A DNA stretch of 64,000 nucleotides from Alsobacter sp046349155 (GTDB lineage Bacteria > Pseudomonadota > Alphaproteobacteria > Rhizobiales > Beijerinckiaceae): NCBI GenBank assembly GCA_046349155.1, contig JAXMCW010000001.1, forward strand, positions 930,001 through 994,000, written 5' to 3'. The position numbers and the translations under genes are program-made. How positions within the stretch are numbered: position 1 is the first letter of the stretch; every line of letters begins with the position of its first letter. The notes below the pieces were generated by a model. The model searched no databases, was not told the DNA's origin, and saw only the letters and a list, made by a program, of their open reading frames with translations. Below, in pieces: positions 1-8,126 of this stretch.

Positions 1-588
1 GATGTGCTCCTCAAGCAAGCAGAGGGCAGGAGCAAAGCTGGTCTCGTAGAGCGACTGGATCAGGACGCAGCGATGGACGAGCTGGTTCAGGATGTCGGCG
101 AGCACTGGATTGCCGCTGGCATCTCCCAGCAAAAGATGGAAGCGGCTGCTCAAGGCCGAGGCATCCGGAGCGCCCGACGCGAAGGCCCGCTCTTCCTCGG
201 CGATCGCGGCGCGCAATCGTTGGAATGCGCCCTTTGACTGCGCTTCGGTGAGCGCCCGGATGGCTTCGGCTTCGAGCAGTCTGCGGGTCTGGAACACGGC
301 TCGGGATTCCACCGCTGAAGGACGCGCGACGACTGCGCCGTAGTTCAGCCGAAACTCGACCACACTCAGGTCGGCAAGGCGCTGGAGGACGCGCCGAACA
401 CGCATGCGGCTGACGTCGAACTGCTTGGCGAGAGCCGCTTCCTTCAGCCGTGCGCCCGGACGGATCCGTTTGGTGACGATGCCCTGCGTGATGAGCGCGT
501 AGATCTCATCCTCGACAGGGAGGGGACCACGGTCCGAACCGCGGTCTTCGTCCGTCTCCTGCCGCGACTTCGCTTTCTGACGAGCCAT
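1..588 (-). CDS. GntR-family (FCD) transcriptional regulator, partial
   Basis: The reading frame is open from an ATG at 586-588 down to base 1, giving 196 codons without a stop, so the C-terminus lies outside the window. The N-terminal half is a GntR winged helix: an EDEIYALI start, an RIRPGARLKEAALAKQF turn and a SRMRVRRVLQRL recognition helix. A helical FCD-type effector domain follows (AVFQTRRLLEAEA, then the HLLLGDASGN segment). It is divergent from the amidohydrolase gene, and the 227-bp gap holds a palindrome that suits its operator. It probably represses the operon to its right. The ligand cannot be told from sequence. Confidence 0.85.
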   Translation of the reverse strand, partial: MARQKAKSRQETDEDRGSDRGPLPVEDEIYALITQGIVTKRIRPGARLKEAALAKQFDVSRMRVRRVLQRLADLSVVEFRLNYGAVVARPSAVESRAVFQTRRLLEAEAIRALTEAQSKGAFQRLRAAIAEEERAFASGAPDASALSSRFHLLLGDASGNPVLADILNQLVHRCVLIQSLYETSFAPALCLLEEHI

Positions 589-693
589 TGCAATCGCCTC
601 AGCGCCCAGAGGGCACCCCGCTTCCGAGGCGGTCTCGTAGCATGCGCCCGAGGCGAAACCAACGATCTGCCTGTTGACTCCAAAACTGCTGAC

Positions 694-712
694 ATTAGTG
701 TCGACACATTAA
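694..712. promoter_or_regulatory. Candidate GntR operator palindrome
   Basis: The core GTGTCGACAC (698-707) is a perfect 10-bp palindrome inside the near-symmetric TTAGTGTCGACACATTAA. It lies between the divergent GntR gene and the amidohydrolase gene, where an autoregulatory and pathway operator would be expected. FCD-type GntR proteins commonly bind short palindromes with a TGTCGACA-like centre. Assignment to this regulator is inferred from position. Confidence 0.5.
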
Positions 713-815
713 CGCGAGCGCTGCGGCGCGACGGTGCGCCAGGATCCGACCTTCGGCATCTGGTCCCGATCGAGGCTGGGATCGGCTCGCGGTTCTCGCC
801 CCGTCGGAGCACCGC

Positions 816-2315
816 GTGACCAGAGCGATCGTCCGAAGCCTCTACGCGTTGGCGTGTCTCGACGGCCAGCCTGAGCCTACGAGCCTGGAAGGCGGCGCGG
901 CCCTGATCGAGCACGGGGTCATTCGGGAGGTCGGCCCGTTCGCTGCCTTGCAGGCCCGCCACCCGGACAGCGCGGTCATCGGCAGTGGTCGGGACGTGCT
1001 CCTGCCAGGCCTGGTGAATGCCCATCACCATGTGGGTCTGACCACGACGCAGCTCGGTATCCCCGACATGGAACTCGAGCCCTGGCTCATCGCGCGGATC
1101 GGGTCACGAGGCGTCGATCCCTACCTCGATACGCTCTACTCGGCCTTCGAACTGATCGCCTCCGGCGTCACCACCGTCCAGCACATCCAGATCGGCACGC
1201 CGGGCGACGCCAGGGCCATCGAGACGTCGGCCAACGCGATCCTGCGCGCCTACAGGGACGTGGGCATGCGGGCCTCCTACGCCTTTGCGACGTTCGATCA
1301 GAACCGGCTCAGCGACGACGGCGACGAGCGGCTCCTCGCATGCCTGCCCGATGACCTCGCCCGCGATGCGCGGGCCTGGCTCGACCGGTTCCCCATGACC
1401 CTCGCAGAACAGACGGACCTCTTCGGCTCGCTCTTCTCGACCTGGCGCGACGAAGACCGCATCAGGATCCAGCTTGCGCCGGCGAACCTGCAATGGTGCT
1501 CCGACACGGCGCTGGAGACCCTCGCCTCGACGGCTGAACAGTTCGACGTGCCGCTCCACATGCACCTGCTCGAGACGGAGCAGCAGCTCCGCTATGCCGC
1601 AAGGCGGGGTGGCGGCAGCGCAGTGGCCTATCTCGACCGGTTCGGCATGCTCGGACCCCGCCTGACGCTCGGCCACGGTGTCTGGCTGAGCGACGCCGAC
1701 CTCGACCGGATCGCCGAGACCGGAACATGCGTCTGCCACAACTGCTCATCCAACTTCCGGCTGCGCGCCGGCCTGGCTCCGCTCGACCGGATGTTGGCTC
1801 GCGGCATCACCGTCGCCATCGGGATCGACGAGGCTGGCATCAACGACGACCGTGACATGCTGCAGGAGATGCGCATGGCGCTCACGGTCCATCGCGTGAA
1901 GGGCGCAGGAAGCGTCGCGCCGACCTCGGCCGATATCCTGCGCATGGCCACGACAGGTGGGGCCCGCACGACCGGGTTCGGCGACCGCATCGGCCGGATC
2001 GCCGTTGGCTCCGCGGCCGACCTCGTGCTCATCGACTGGGACGAGGTGAGCGGCCCCTATCTCGATCCTCGCACGCCCGTCGTGGATGCCCTGTTGCGGC
2101 GCGCCAAGCCCTCGGCTGTCCGCACCGTGATCTGTGACGGCGAGGTCATCTACCGGGACGGACGCTTCACGCGCGTCGACAGGACGGCCGTTCTGGCCGA
2201 GCTACGCGAGCGCCTGACCGTGCCGCTCAGCGACGACGAGCGGCACCTCCAGCGCCTGTCCGCGCACCTGCTCGACGTCTGGAAGCTCTTCACCGGGGAG
2301 CATCACCCGTCCTGA
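816..2315 (+). CDS. Amidohydrolase-superfamily deaminase/hydrolase
   Basis: This 499-residue protein starts at GTG and has the amidohydrolase metal-site pattern: HxH at His70/His72 in GLVNAHHHVG, a third His in HMHLLE (about 248), a fourth in LGHGVW (about 287) and the Asp in GIDEAGINDDRDMLQEMRMA. This resembles the ATZ/TRZ/8-oxoguanine-deaminase group, which removes amino or alkylamino groups from triazine, purine or pyrimidine rings using one Zn or Fe. The usual GTDG/GSDG motif is GIDE here, so the substrate may differ. It is the first gene rightward of the operator and precedes a BMP transporter component and an AtzG/AtzE-like pair. A role in breaking down a nitrogen heterocycle fits, but the substrate is unknown. 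Confidence 0.85.
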   Translation: MTRAIVRSLYALACLDGQPEPTSLEGGAALIEHGVIREVGPFAALQARHPDSAVIGSGRDVLLPGLVNAHHHVGLTTTQLGIPDMELEPWLIARIGSRGVDPYLDTLYSAFELIASGVTTVQHIQIGTPGDARAIETSANAILRAYRDVGMRASYAFATFDQNRLSDDGDERLLACLPDDLARDARAWLDRFPMTLAEQTDLFGSLFSTWRDEDRIRIQLAPANLQWCSDTALETLASTAEQFDVPLHMHLLETEQQLRYAARRGGGSAVAYLDRFGMLGPRLTLGHGVWLSDADLDRIAETGTCVCHNCSSNFRLRAGLAPLDRMLARGITVAIGIDEAGINDDRDMLQEMRMALTVHRVKGAGSVAPTSADILRMATTGGARTTGFGDRIGRIAVGSAADLVLIDWDEVSGPYLDPRTPVVDALLRRAKPSAVRTVICDGEVIYRDGRFTRVDRTAVLAELRERLTVPLSDDERHLQRLSAHLLDVWKLFTGEHHPS

Positions 2316-2439
2316 CGCCGCCAGGGTCAATCGGGTCTCGAAACCTAGAGTGAAACACAAAGACCGGCCGACGCCTGACCCGCCATCAGCCTATCCACCC
2401 ACCCAGCAACACAACGCATCCAGCATCAGGAGAATAGAC

Positions 2440-3543
2440 ATGTCGAACTATGTGCTGACACGCCGATCGGCGCTGCTGTCCGGCGCGGCCGGCCTGGTGG
2501 CTGCGGCTACCAGTTCCCGCGCTTTTGCGGCTCCGGGCCTGACCGTCGGCCTCATCTATGTCGGGCCCAAGAATGACTACGGGTGGAACCAGTCCCATGC
2601 CCTCGCCGCCCGCGCGCTGAAGGAGGTTCCAGGCGTCAAGGTTCTTGAGGAAGAAAACGTTCCTGAGACGGACGCCGTCGTGAAGACCATCGAGAGCATG
2701 ATCCAGCTCGACGGCGCGAAGCTCATCTTCGGCACCTCATTCGGCTACTTCGATCCTTTCATGATCGCGCTGGCGAAGAAGTATCCCGACGTCGAATTCC
2801 GGCATCCCGTCCGCCTTTGGAAACAGGGCGTCCATCCGGACAATCTCGGCAGCTACGCGGCCTATGTGGACCAGGGCCACTACGTCAACGGGATCGCCGC
2901 CGGCCTGTCCACCAAGTCCAACAAGATCGGCTACATCATCGCCAAGCCGATCTCGGTGATGGTCCGGGCCGCCGATTCCTTCGCGTTGGGTGTTCGCAAG
3001 GTCAACCCGAACGCGACCGTCCGGCTGGTCGTGACGGGCGACTTTTCGAACCCGATCCGCGAGGCGGAGGCCACCAACACGATCGCCGATAGCGGCTGCG
3101 ACGTGGTCGCCTTCTTCGTCGACAATCCCAAGGTCATCCTCCAGAACGCCGAGCAGCGCGGCCTGAAGTCGTGCGGGCACAACACGTCGCAGGCCGACCT
3201 GGCGCCGAAGGGCTTCATCACGGGGGCCGAATGTCACTGGGAGACCGTCTACAAGGGGTTCGCCGACCTTCTCGCGAAGGGCCAGAAGCTGCCCAACGTC
3301 ACCTTCGGCGGCTACGACAAGGACTATGTCCGGAGCTCCGCGTTCGGTCCGGGCGCATCGCCCGAGGCCGTGGCGGCTGCCACCAAGGCCGTCGCCGACC
3401 TCAAGGCCGGCTCGCCCATCTTCGTGGCGCCGATCAAGGACAACACCGGCAAGCTGATCTTCGACAAGACCTTGTCGCTCTACGATCCCGTGCTCGACGG
3501 GACGAACTTCCTGGTCGAGGGACTGACCGGCTCGCTCACCTGA
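2440..3543 (+). CDS. BMP-family (PnrA-like) ABC transporter substrate-binding protein
   Basis: The ATG at 2440 has an AGGAG sequence about 8 nt upstream and gives 367 residues. The N-terminus has a twin-arginine-like signal (LTRRSALLSGAAGL, cleavage near SRAFA-A), so the protein is periplasmic. The mature part matches the BMP fold: VGLIYVGPKNDYGWNQSH, a SMIQLDGAKLIFGTSFGYFD segment and a GHYVNGIAAGLSTKSNKIGYI segment. BMP proteins bind nucleosides, purines or related ring compounds. No permease or ATPase gene is adjacent, so it must use a transporter encoded elsewhere or be an orphan receptor. It lies between an amidohydrolase and an amidase, suggesting the ligand is their substrate. Confidence 0.88.
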   Translation: MSNYVLTRRSALLSGAAGLVAAATSSRAFAAPGLTVGLIYVGPKNDYGWNQSHALAARALKEVPGVKVLEEENVPETDAVVKTIESMIQLDGAKLIFGTSFGYFDPFMIALAKKYPDVEFRHPVRLWKQGVHPDNLGSYAAYVDQGHYVNGIAAGLSTKSNKIGYIIAKPISVMVRAADSFALGVRKVNPNATVRLVVTGDFSNPIREAEATNTIADSGCDVVAFFVDNPKVILQNAEQRGLKSCGHNTSQADLAPKGFITGAECHWETVYKGFADLLAKGQKLPNVTFGGYDKDYVRSSAFGPGASPEAVAAATKAVADLKAGSPIFVAPIKDNTGKLIFDKTLSLYDPVLDGTNFLVEGLTGSLT

Positions 3544-3616
3544 AACCCGGCGCGTGCAAGCGGGTCGGCACTCGGCCGGCCAGTTCGTCTGTCCCTGTCC
3601 ATTCACGGGTGCAAGC

Positions 3617-3823
3617 ATGACAATCAGACCGGACGATGTCGCCAGTTGGAATGCGGTCCACTGTCGGTTGGAGCTCTCGCCGCAGCGACTGGCGGAGCTC
3701 GCGGTGGAACTCGAACAGCTGCGACACGCCGCCGAGCGAGTCCGACGACGCGACGCGAGCCGGGACACCGCCGTGGATTTCGCGGTGACGCTCAGCAGCG
3801 GGTCACGGGCAGACCCGTCATGA
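3617..3823 (+). CDS. Small AtzG/GatC-like partner protein
   Basis: This 68-residue protein ends in an ATGA overlap with the amidase start (3820), so translation is coupled. Its centre is one amphipathic helix pattern (LELSPQRLAELAVELEQLRH), as in AtzG or GatC proteins, which wrap around AtzE- or GatA-type amidases and stabilise them. The C-terminal third (SRDTAVDFAVTLSSG) matches AtzG only weakly. The assignment rests mainly on size, helical pattern and overlap with an amidase gene. Confidence 0.6.
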   Translation: MTIRPDDVASWNAVHCRLELSPQRLAELAVELEQLRHAAERVRRRDASRDTAVDFAVTLSSGSRADPS

Positions 3824-5247
3824 GGGACTGGACCACGGCCTCGTTGACCGACACTGCGGATGCGCTCGTATCAGGGGCGGTTCGCGCCCGGGAACTGGCG
3901 GAAGCCGTTCTCGATCGCATCGACCGTCTGGCCCCGCGGCTGGCATGCTTCACCGAGGTAGACGCCGAGGGCTATCGCCTGACTTCGGACCGCGCCGATC
4001 GGGCCCTGGCGCAGGGGCGGCGTCTCGGGCGGCTGCACGGCGTTCCCCTCGCCCACAAGGACATGTTCCGCAGGCGCGGGCGGACGGTGCGATATGGCTC
4101 CAGGGTGCCGGCCTTTCCAAGCGGCGGAGAAACGGCGACCGTTCTCGACAGGCTGGACCGCGCCGGCGGGATCGACATCGGGCAGCTGGCGATGGTCGAG
4201 TTCGCCATGGGGCCGCACGGGTTCAATTCGAACTATCCGCCCTGCCGCAACCCCTGGAACCTCTCGTTCATTCCCTGCGGCTCGTCCAGTGGCTCCGGCG
4301 TGGCGGTCGCGGCGGGTCTCGTCCATGGATCGCTCGGAAGTGACACGGGAGGGTCGGTCCGCTGCCCAGCGTCGGCCAACGGCGTCGTGGGCCTTCTGCC
4401 GACGCAGGGGCGGTTGAGCCGGTTCGGCATGATGCCGGGCTGCGCCTCCATGGACGCCGCAGGGCCGATCGCCAGGACTGTCCGGGACGTCGCGGCCATG
4501 ATGGATGCCATCGCGGGTCCCGACCCGCAGGACAGCTCCGCCCGCTCCGGCCTGTCCACGGACTTCGAGGCCGCTCTCGACGGGCCGCCGCGCCGTCTCC
4601 GGATCGGACTGGCCCGCGGCTATTTCGACGACGGCCTCCATTCCGATACGACCGCTGCAGTCGAGGCCGCTGCGGAGACGTTACTGGGCCGAGGCTTCGA
4701 CGTCAGAGAAGTCAACATGCCGGTCGAGCTTCTCCAGGACGTCGCGGACCTTCATCCGCTTGTCATGAAGGCCGAAGCGGCGGCCCATCACGCCGTTCTC
4801 CTGCGCGATTGCCCGGAACTCTACACGCCACAGGTCGGCACGCGTCTTCAGGCGGGCCTCTTCATCCCGGCCTCCGACTACCTGGCCGCGCTCCGGGTGC
4901 GAGGCCGACTGCTCAGGGACTTCCTGAAGGTCGCATTCGCGCAATGCGATATGCTCCTGACATCCACCCTCGCCACGCGAATTCCCACGATCGAGGACAC
5001 CAGCTCGGCCACCGGGCAAGCCTATCTCGACATGGTGGTGGCGCTCACGCGCAACACCAAGGTCATCAGCTATCTCGGCCTGCCGGCCCTCTCCCTCCCG
5101 TGCGGCTTCGACGGCAACGGGCTGCCGATCGGAATGCAGCTGGTCGGACGCCCCTTCCAGGAAGCCGACCTGCTTTATGTCGGCGCGGCCTATCAGCTTC
5201 ACTCGGACTGGCACACGCGCCGACCGCCGCTCGACATTGCCTGTTGA
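3820..5247 (+). CDS. AtzE-like amidase (amidase-signature hydrolase)
   Basis: This 475-residue protein starts at the ATG overlapping the small upstream gene; longer in-frame starts would run back through that gene. The Ser-cisSer-Lys triad is visible: Lys80 in LAHKDMF, cis-Ser155 in PCGSSSGSG and Ser179 in SDTGGSVR, with the typical 24-residue spacing between the serines. The length and the small partner gene in front resemble AtzG-AtzE biuret hydrolase or related ureido-amide hydrolases. It probably cleaves an amide produced after the amidohydrolase step. Biuret itself cannot be claimed from sequence; another amide or an allantoin-like ureide is possible. Confidence 0.85.
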   Translation: MRDWTTASLTDTADALVSGAVRARELAEAVLDRIDRLAPRLACFTEVDAEGYRLTSDRADRALAQGRRLGRLHGVPLAHKDMFRRRGRTVRYGSRVPAFPSGGETATVLDRLDRAGGIDIGQLAMVEFAMGPHGFNSNYPPCRNPWNLSFIPCGSSSGSGVAVAAGLVHGSLGSDTGGSVRCPASANGVVGLLPTQGRLSRFGMMPGCASMDAAGPIARTVRDVAAMMDAIAGPDPQDSSARSGLSTDFEAALDGPPRRLRIGLARGYFDDGLHSDTTAAVEAAAETLLGRGFDVREVNMPVELLQDVADLHPLVMKAEAAAHHAVLLRDCPELYTPQVGTRLQAGLFIPASDYLAALRVRGRLLRDFLKVAFAQCDMLLTSTLATRIPTIEDTSSATGQAYLDMVVALTRNTKVISYLGLPALSLPCGFDGNGLPIGMQLVGRPFQEADLLYVGAAYQLHSDWHTRRPPLDIAC

Positions 5248-5308
5248 TGTAGAGCGCCCAGAGCGGACCTCCTCAAGGTCGGCCTTGGGTCAGTCTCGCC
5301 CTTACGTT

Positions 5309-6988
5309 TCAAACGAACCTTGCAGATCGCACGACGCGCCTCGGCTCCGCGGCGACCCGCGTTCGGTAAAGGTGGTTGCGTGTCCCCGCAACCAGCGTTA
5401 TTTGCACCCCGCCATTCACCATGGCGGGGTGTTTTGCATTCGACCCCAGCGCAAGAATGCCCGCCAGCGCGCCCGTCAGCTCGATCTCCAGCCGGCCGTT
5501 CTCCGGCACGAGACGGATCTCCTCGATCAGCCCGCGTAGGATCTCCGTCGCCTCTGCGCGCACCTCTGGCCGGTTCAGCTCCTCGTGCAACTGCGCCACC
5601 TGCCGACCGTAGACCTCCGCCATGGCCGGATGAAGCATAGGCGCACTGGCAGGGGCGTCGGCCAGCTCGCGTTCCAGCGCCGCCTTGCGCTCCTCCAGCG
5701 CCGTCAGCTCGTCCTTCATGCCGGGCGTGCGGATGCCTTCCTTGATCGCCTCGATGATGGCCCGGATCTGCCGGCCGACCTTGGCGAGGTCCGCCTCCTT
5801 CTGGTGGCGCCCGGCGTCACGTGCAGCGGCCAGCCGGTTGACCTCGCGCTGGTACTCCTCAGCAAAGGTGGCGATAAGGTCCGGCGCCAGCAGGTGGGTC
5901 CTAAGCCCCGAGAGAACACTCTCCTCCAACGCGTCCCGGCGGATCGTGAGCAGGTTGTCGCAGGTGCCGCGGTTGCGCGCGTTGGAGCAGCCGTAATGGT
6001 CGCGGCTGATCTTCGAAAAGCCTCCCCCACAGCAGCCGCAGCGGATCAGGTGCGAGAAGAGGTAAGACGGCCGCCTGGCGCGCTCGGAGCGCACGGCTTG
6101 GGGCTCGGTCACGGCCTCGCGGATATGGCCCTGGCGAGCCTTGACGGCCTGCCAGAGGTCCTCGACGACGATCCGCAACTCCGGCACTGGACGGCGCACC
6201 CACTGCTCCGGCGGGTTCATCTTGGCCTGTCGCTTGCCGGTGACCGGATCCTTCACGAAGCGCTGCCGGTTCCAGACGAGGACGCCGGCATAGAGCTCGT
6301 TGTTGAGGAGCCCCGTGCCGCGCCGCCAGTTGCCGTAGATGGTCGAAGGTCCCCACGTCCTGCCATCAGGGCCGAGAGTGCCGTCCTGGTTCAGCGCGAC
6401 TGCGATGTCCCGAGGCGAGCGCCCGCCGGCAAACTCATGAAAGATGCGGCGGATGACCTCTGCCTCAGCCTCTTCGATGACGCGGCCACCGCGGACCGGC
6501 TCGCCGCGCGCATCAAGCTCCCGCTTGGCCCGGTATCCGTAGCTGATGCCGCCGGCCGAACGTCCGTCCTCGACCCGACCAGACAGACCCCGCCGGGTCT
6601 TCTCCGCGAGATCCTTCAGGAAGAGGGCGTTCATCGTGCCCTTGAGCCCGACGTGCAGCTCGGAGATCTCACCCTCCGCCAAGGTGACCAAGGTCACTCC
6701 CGCGAAGCGCAGCTGTTTGAAGAGCGCGGCGACGTCCTCCTGGTCGCGCGACAAGCGGTCGAGAGCCTCGGCCATCACCATGTCGAACCGGCCAAAGCGG
6801 GCGTCTTCGAGCAGGCGCTGATAGTCGGGTCGAAGTCGCGTGGCGCCGCTCGCCGCCCGATCGGTATACTCACCCACCACCGTCCAGCCGCGCATCCGTG
6901 CGGCATCTCGACTGAGCCGGAGCTGATCCTCGATCGAGGCGTCCCGCTGCTGGTCACTGGAATACCGGGCATAGATCACGGCGCGCAT
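5309..6988 (-). CDS. Large serine recombinase
   Basis: This 559-residue protein begins MRAVIYARYSSD, with the catalytic serine at position 10 or 11, and continues through a resolvase domain (DRAASGATRLRPDYQRLLED, MAEALDRLSRDQEDVA). A Recombinase domain follows, then a zinc ribbon (RCGCCGG ... YGCSNARNRGTCDN) and a coiled coil around residues 380-450. Such enzymes integrate or excise phages and genomic islands at short att sites. The gene sits alone between two unrelated operons. Its last codons (LVAGTRNHLYRT) lie over two hairpins, one a good rightward terminator, so the 3' end may include or adjoin an attachment site. No resistance or phage cargo is visible beside it. Confidence 0.93.
   Translation of the reverse strand: MRAVIYARYSSDQQRDASIEDQLRLSRDAARMRGWTVVGEYTDRAASGATRLRPDYQRLLEDARFGRFDMVMAEALDRLSRDQEDVAALFKQLRFAGVTLVTLAEGEISELHVGLKGTMNALFLKDLAEKTRRGLSGRVEDGRSAGGISYGYRAKRELDARGEPVRGGRVIEEAEAEVIRRIFHEFAGGRSPRDIAVALNQDGTLGPDGRTWGPSTIYGNWRRGTGLLNNELYAGVLVWNRQRFVKDPVTGKRQAKMNPPEQWVRRPVPELRIVVEDLWQAVKARQGHIREAVTEPQAVRSERARRPSYLFSHLIRCGCCGGGFSKISRDHYGCSNARNRGTCDNLLTIRRDALEESVLSGLRTHLLAPDLIATFAEEYQREVNRLAAARDAGRHQKEADLAKVGRQIRAIIEAIKEGIRTPGMKDELTALEERKAALERELADAPASAPMLHPAMAEVYGRQVAQLHEELNRPEVRAEATEILRGLIEEIRLVPENGRLEIELTGALAGILALGSNAKHPAMVNGGVQITLVAGTRNHLYRTRVAAEPRRVVRSARFV
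5373..5394. repeat. Perfect inverted repeat in recombinase 3' end
   Basis: TGGTTGCG and CGCAACCA flank a 6-nt loop (TGTCCC), an 8-bp perfect stem inside the last codons of the serine recombinase. TGGTTGCGGGG is also how many reversed tRNA 3' ends read, so this could be a remnant of an integration site. That link is a guess. Confidence 0.4.
5405..5435 (+). terminator. Rho-independent terminator after the amidase operon
   Basis: CACCCCGCCAT (5405-5415) pairs perfectly with ATGGCGGGGTG (5421-5431) around a 5-nt loop, and TTTT follows on the + strand. It would stop rightward transcription from the amidohydrolase-amidase operon. It lies within the recombinase coding sequence on the other strand. 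Confidence 0.65.
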
Positions 6989-7083
6989 GGCGGGCTCCCA
7001 AGTTCTGCGCCGAGCCTAGCGACCAGGCTTCGCGATGCGAAGGGTCTGCGCACCAAACCTCGTGGATAGCCTAATGAGCGAGA

Positions 7084-7293
7084 TTGACCCAAGACGGGCT
7101 TCCGCAGGTTCTGCTACTTGGCCCCCTAGGCAGACACCGGTCGCACCTCAAGGTTTTTCAAGCGGCCCAGCGACGCGGCCTGCTCTGGATCAACGTTCGG
7201 ACGGAACTTGGCCGAGCTTGCGGTCAACCAGTCAATGCAAGCGATTGGCGATTCGAGTGGAGTCCCCAGGAGTACCGGCACAGAGGTGGTTGA
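7084..7293 (+). CDS. Hypothetical small protein
   Basis: This frame would start at TTG, since a TGA lies just upstream, and encodes about 69 residues including AQRRGLLWINVRTELGRACG and NASDWRFEW. The residue mix looks protein-like rather than random, with no frame interruption. There is no good ribosome site, so it may be a remnant whose start was lost near the recombinase. I do not recognise a family with confidence. The rest of 6989-7496 shows nothing clear except that it must hold the promoter of the heme-oxygenase operon. Confidence 0.3.
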   Translation: MTQDGLPQVLLLGPLGRHRSHLKVFQAAQRRGLLWINVRTELGRACGQPVNASDWRFEWSPQEYRHRGG

Positions 7294-7496
7294 TCGCAGG
7301 CGAATCCGTGCCGGCGGCGTCACTCTCTCTCGCGTGTTAATCCTTTCTACCCGTCGCCGGCGCGGTCGTGGTGCGTCCGATGCCTGCGTTGCGCTTCATC
7401 AGTGCCGGCGCGCGCCAAACGCCTTAAGCTGAGGCGCTGCAGTTGAGCTCGTCGGTCGTTCTCGCCGGTGAACGGCATGTCCCATGGTAAGGCATC

Positions 7497-8126
7497 ATGA
7501 ACAGACTTTTGGCTCCCCAACAGCCTGTGTCCCAATCACTGCGACATCGATTGCGGGAGAGCACGAGCGACATTCACCGACGGCTCGACTCCACCCTGAC
7601 GACGACTGGCTCACTGTCGTCGTTGGGCCGGTACACATGGCTGCTCACGCGTCTCCTGGGGCTCCATCGGCCCCTTGAACGTCTCCTTGCCAGGATCGAT
7701 TGGACAGGATCCGGTTTCGATTCCAGCGCCCGATTCAAGTCCCACTGGATCGCGGCAGACCTTGCAAAGCTAGGTGTTTCGGAAGACGACATTCCCACAA
7801 TAGCAGATTGCCCCTCTTTGCCATACCTCGCGTCGAGGCATGACGGCTTGGGAGCCTTCTACGTGCTGGAGGGCGCCACACTCGGAGCAAGAGTGATTTC
7901 TCGCCAGATTCTACAGACTCTTGGCATCCGGTCTGACAACGGTGGGCGCTTCTTCGCAGCTTATGGCGAGGAGACAGGCGCCAGGTGGCAAGAGTTCGTG
8001 CGCGCCATTGATCTACATTCAGGTGACCAACACGCGGAGCGAGCCATTGAGCGAAGCGCGGTAGCCACGTTCATGTGTTTCGAGACTTGGCTCTGTGGCT
8101 CGGCGAGCGAGGAGGCGATCCTATGA
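7497..8126 (+). CDS. bphO: Biliverdin-producing heme oxygenase (BphO-type)
   Basis: This 209-residue protein has the heme-oxygenase pattern of bacterial BphO: a proximal-histidine helix near the N-terminus (RESTSDIHRRLD) and the distal segment GLGAFYVLEGATLGARVISR. It opens heme to biliverdin with release of CO and iron, supplying the chromophore for the next gene. The stop overlaps the phytochrome start (ATGA at 8123), so the two are translationally coupled. The bphO-bphP order is common in bacteria. It acts in the cytoplasm. Confidence 0.93.
   Translation: MNRLLAPQQPVSQSLRHRLRESTSDIHRRLDSTLTTTGSLSSLGRYTWLLTRLLGLHRPLERLLARIDWTGSGFDSSARFKSHWIAADLAKLGVSEDDIPTIADCPSLPYLASRHDGLGAFYVLEGATLGARVISRQILQTLGIRSDNGGRFFAAYGEETGARWQEFVRAIDLHSGDQHAERAIERSAVATFMCFETWLCGSASEEAIL

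Noticed and set aside
3646..3819. Longer N-terminus for the amidase
   Set aside because: It overlaps the whole AtzG-like gene in another frame; the ATGA overlap at 3820 and the amidase fold start support the shorter form.
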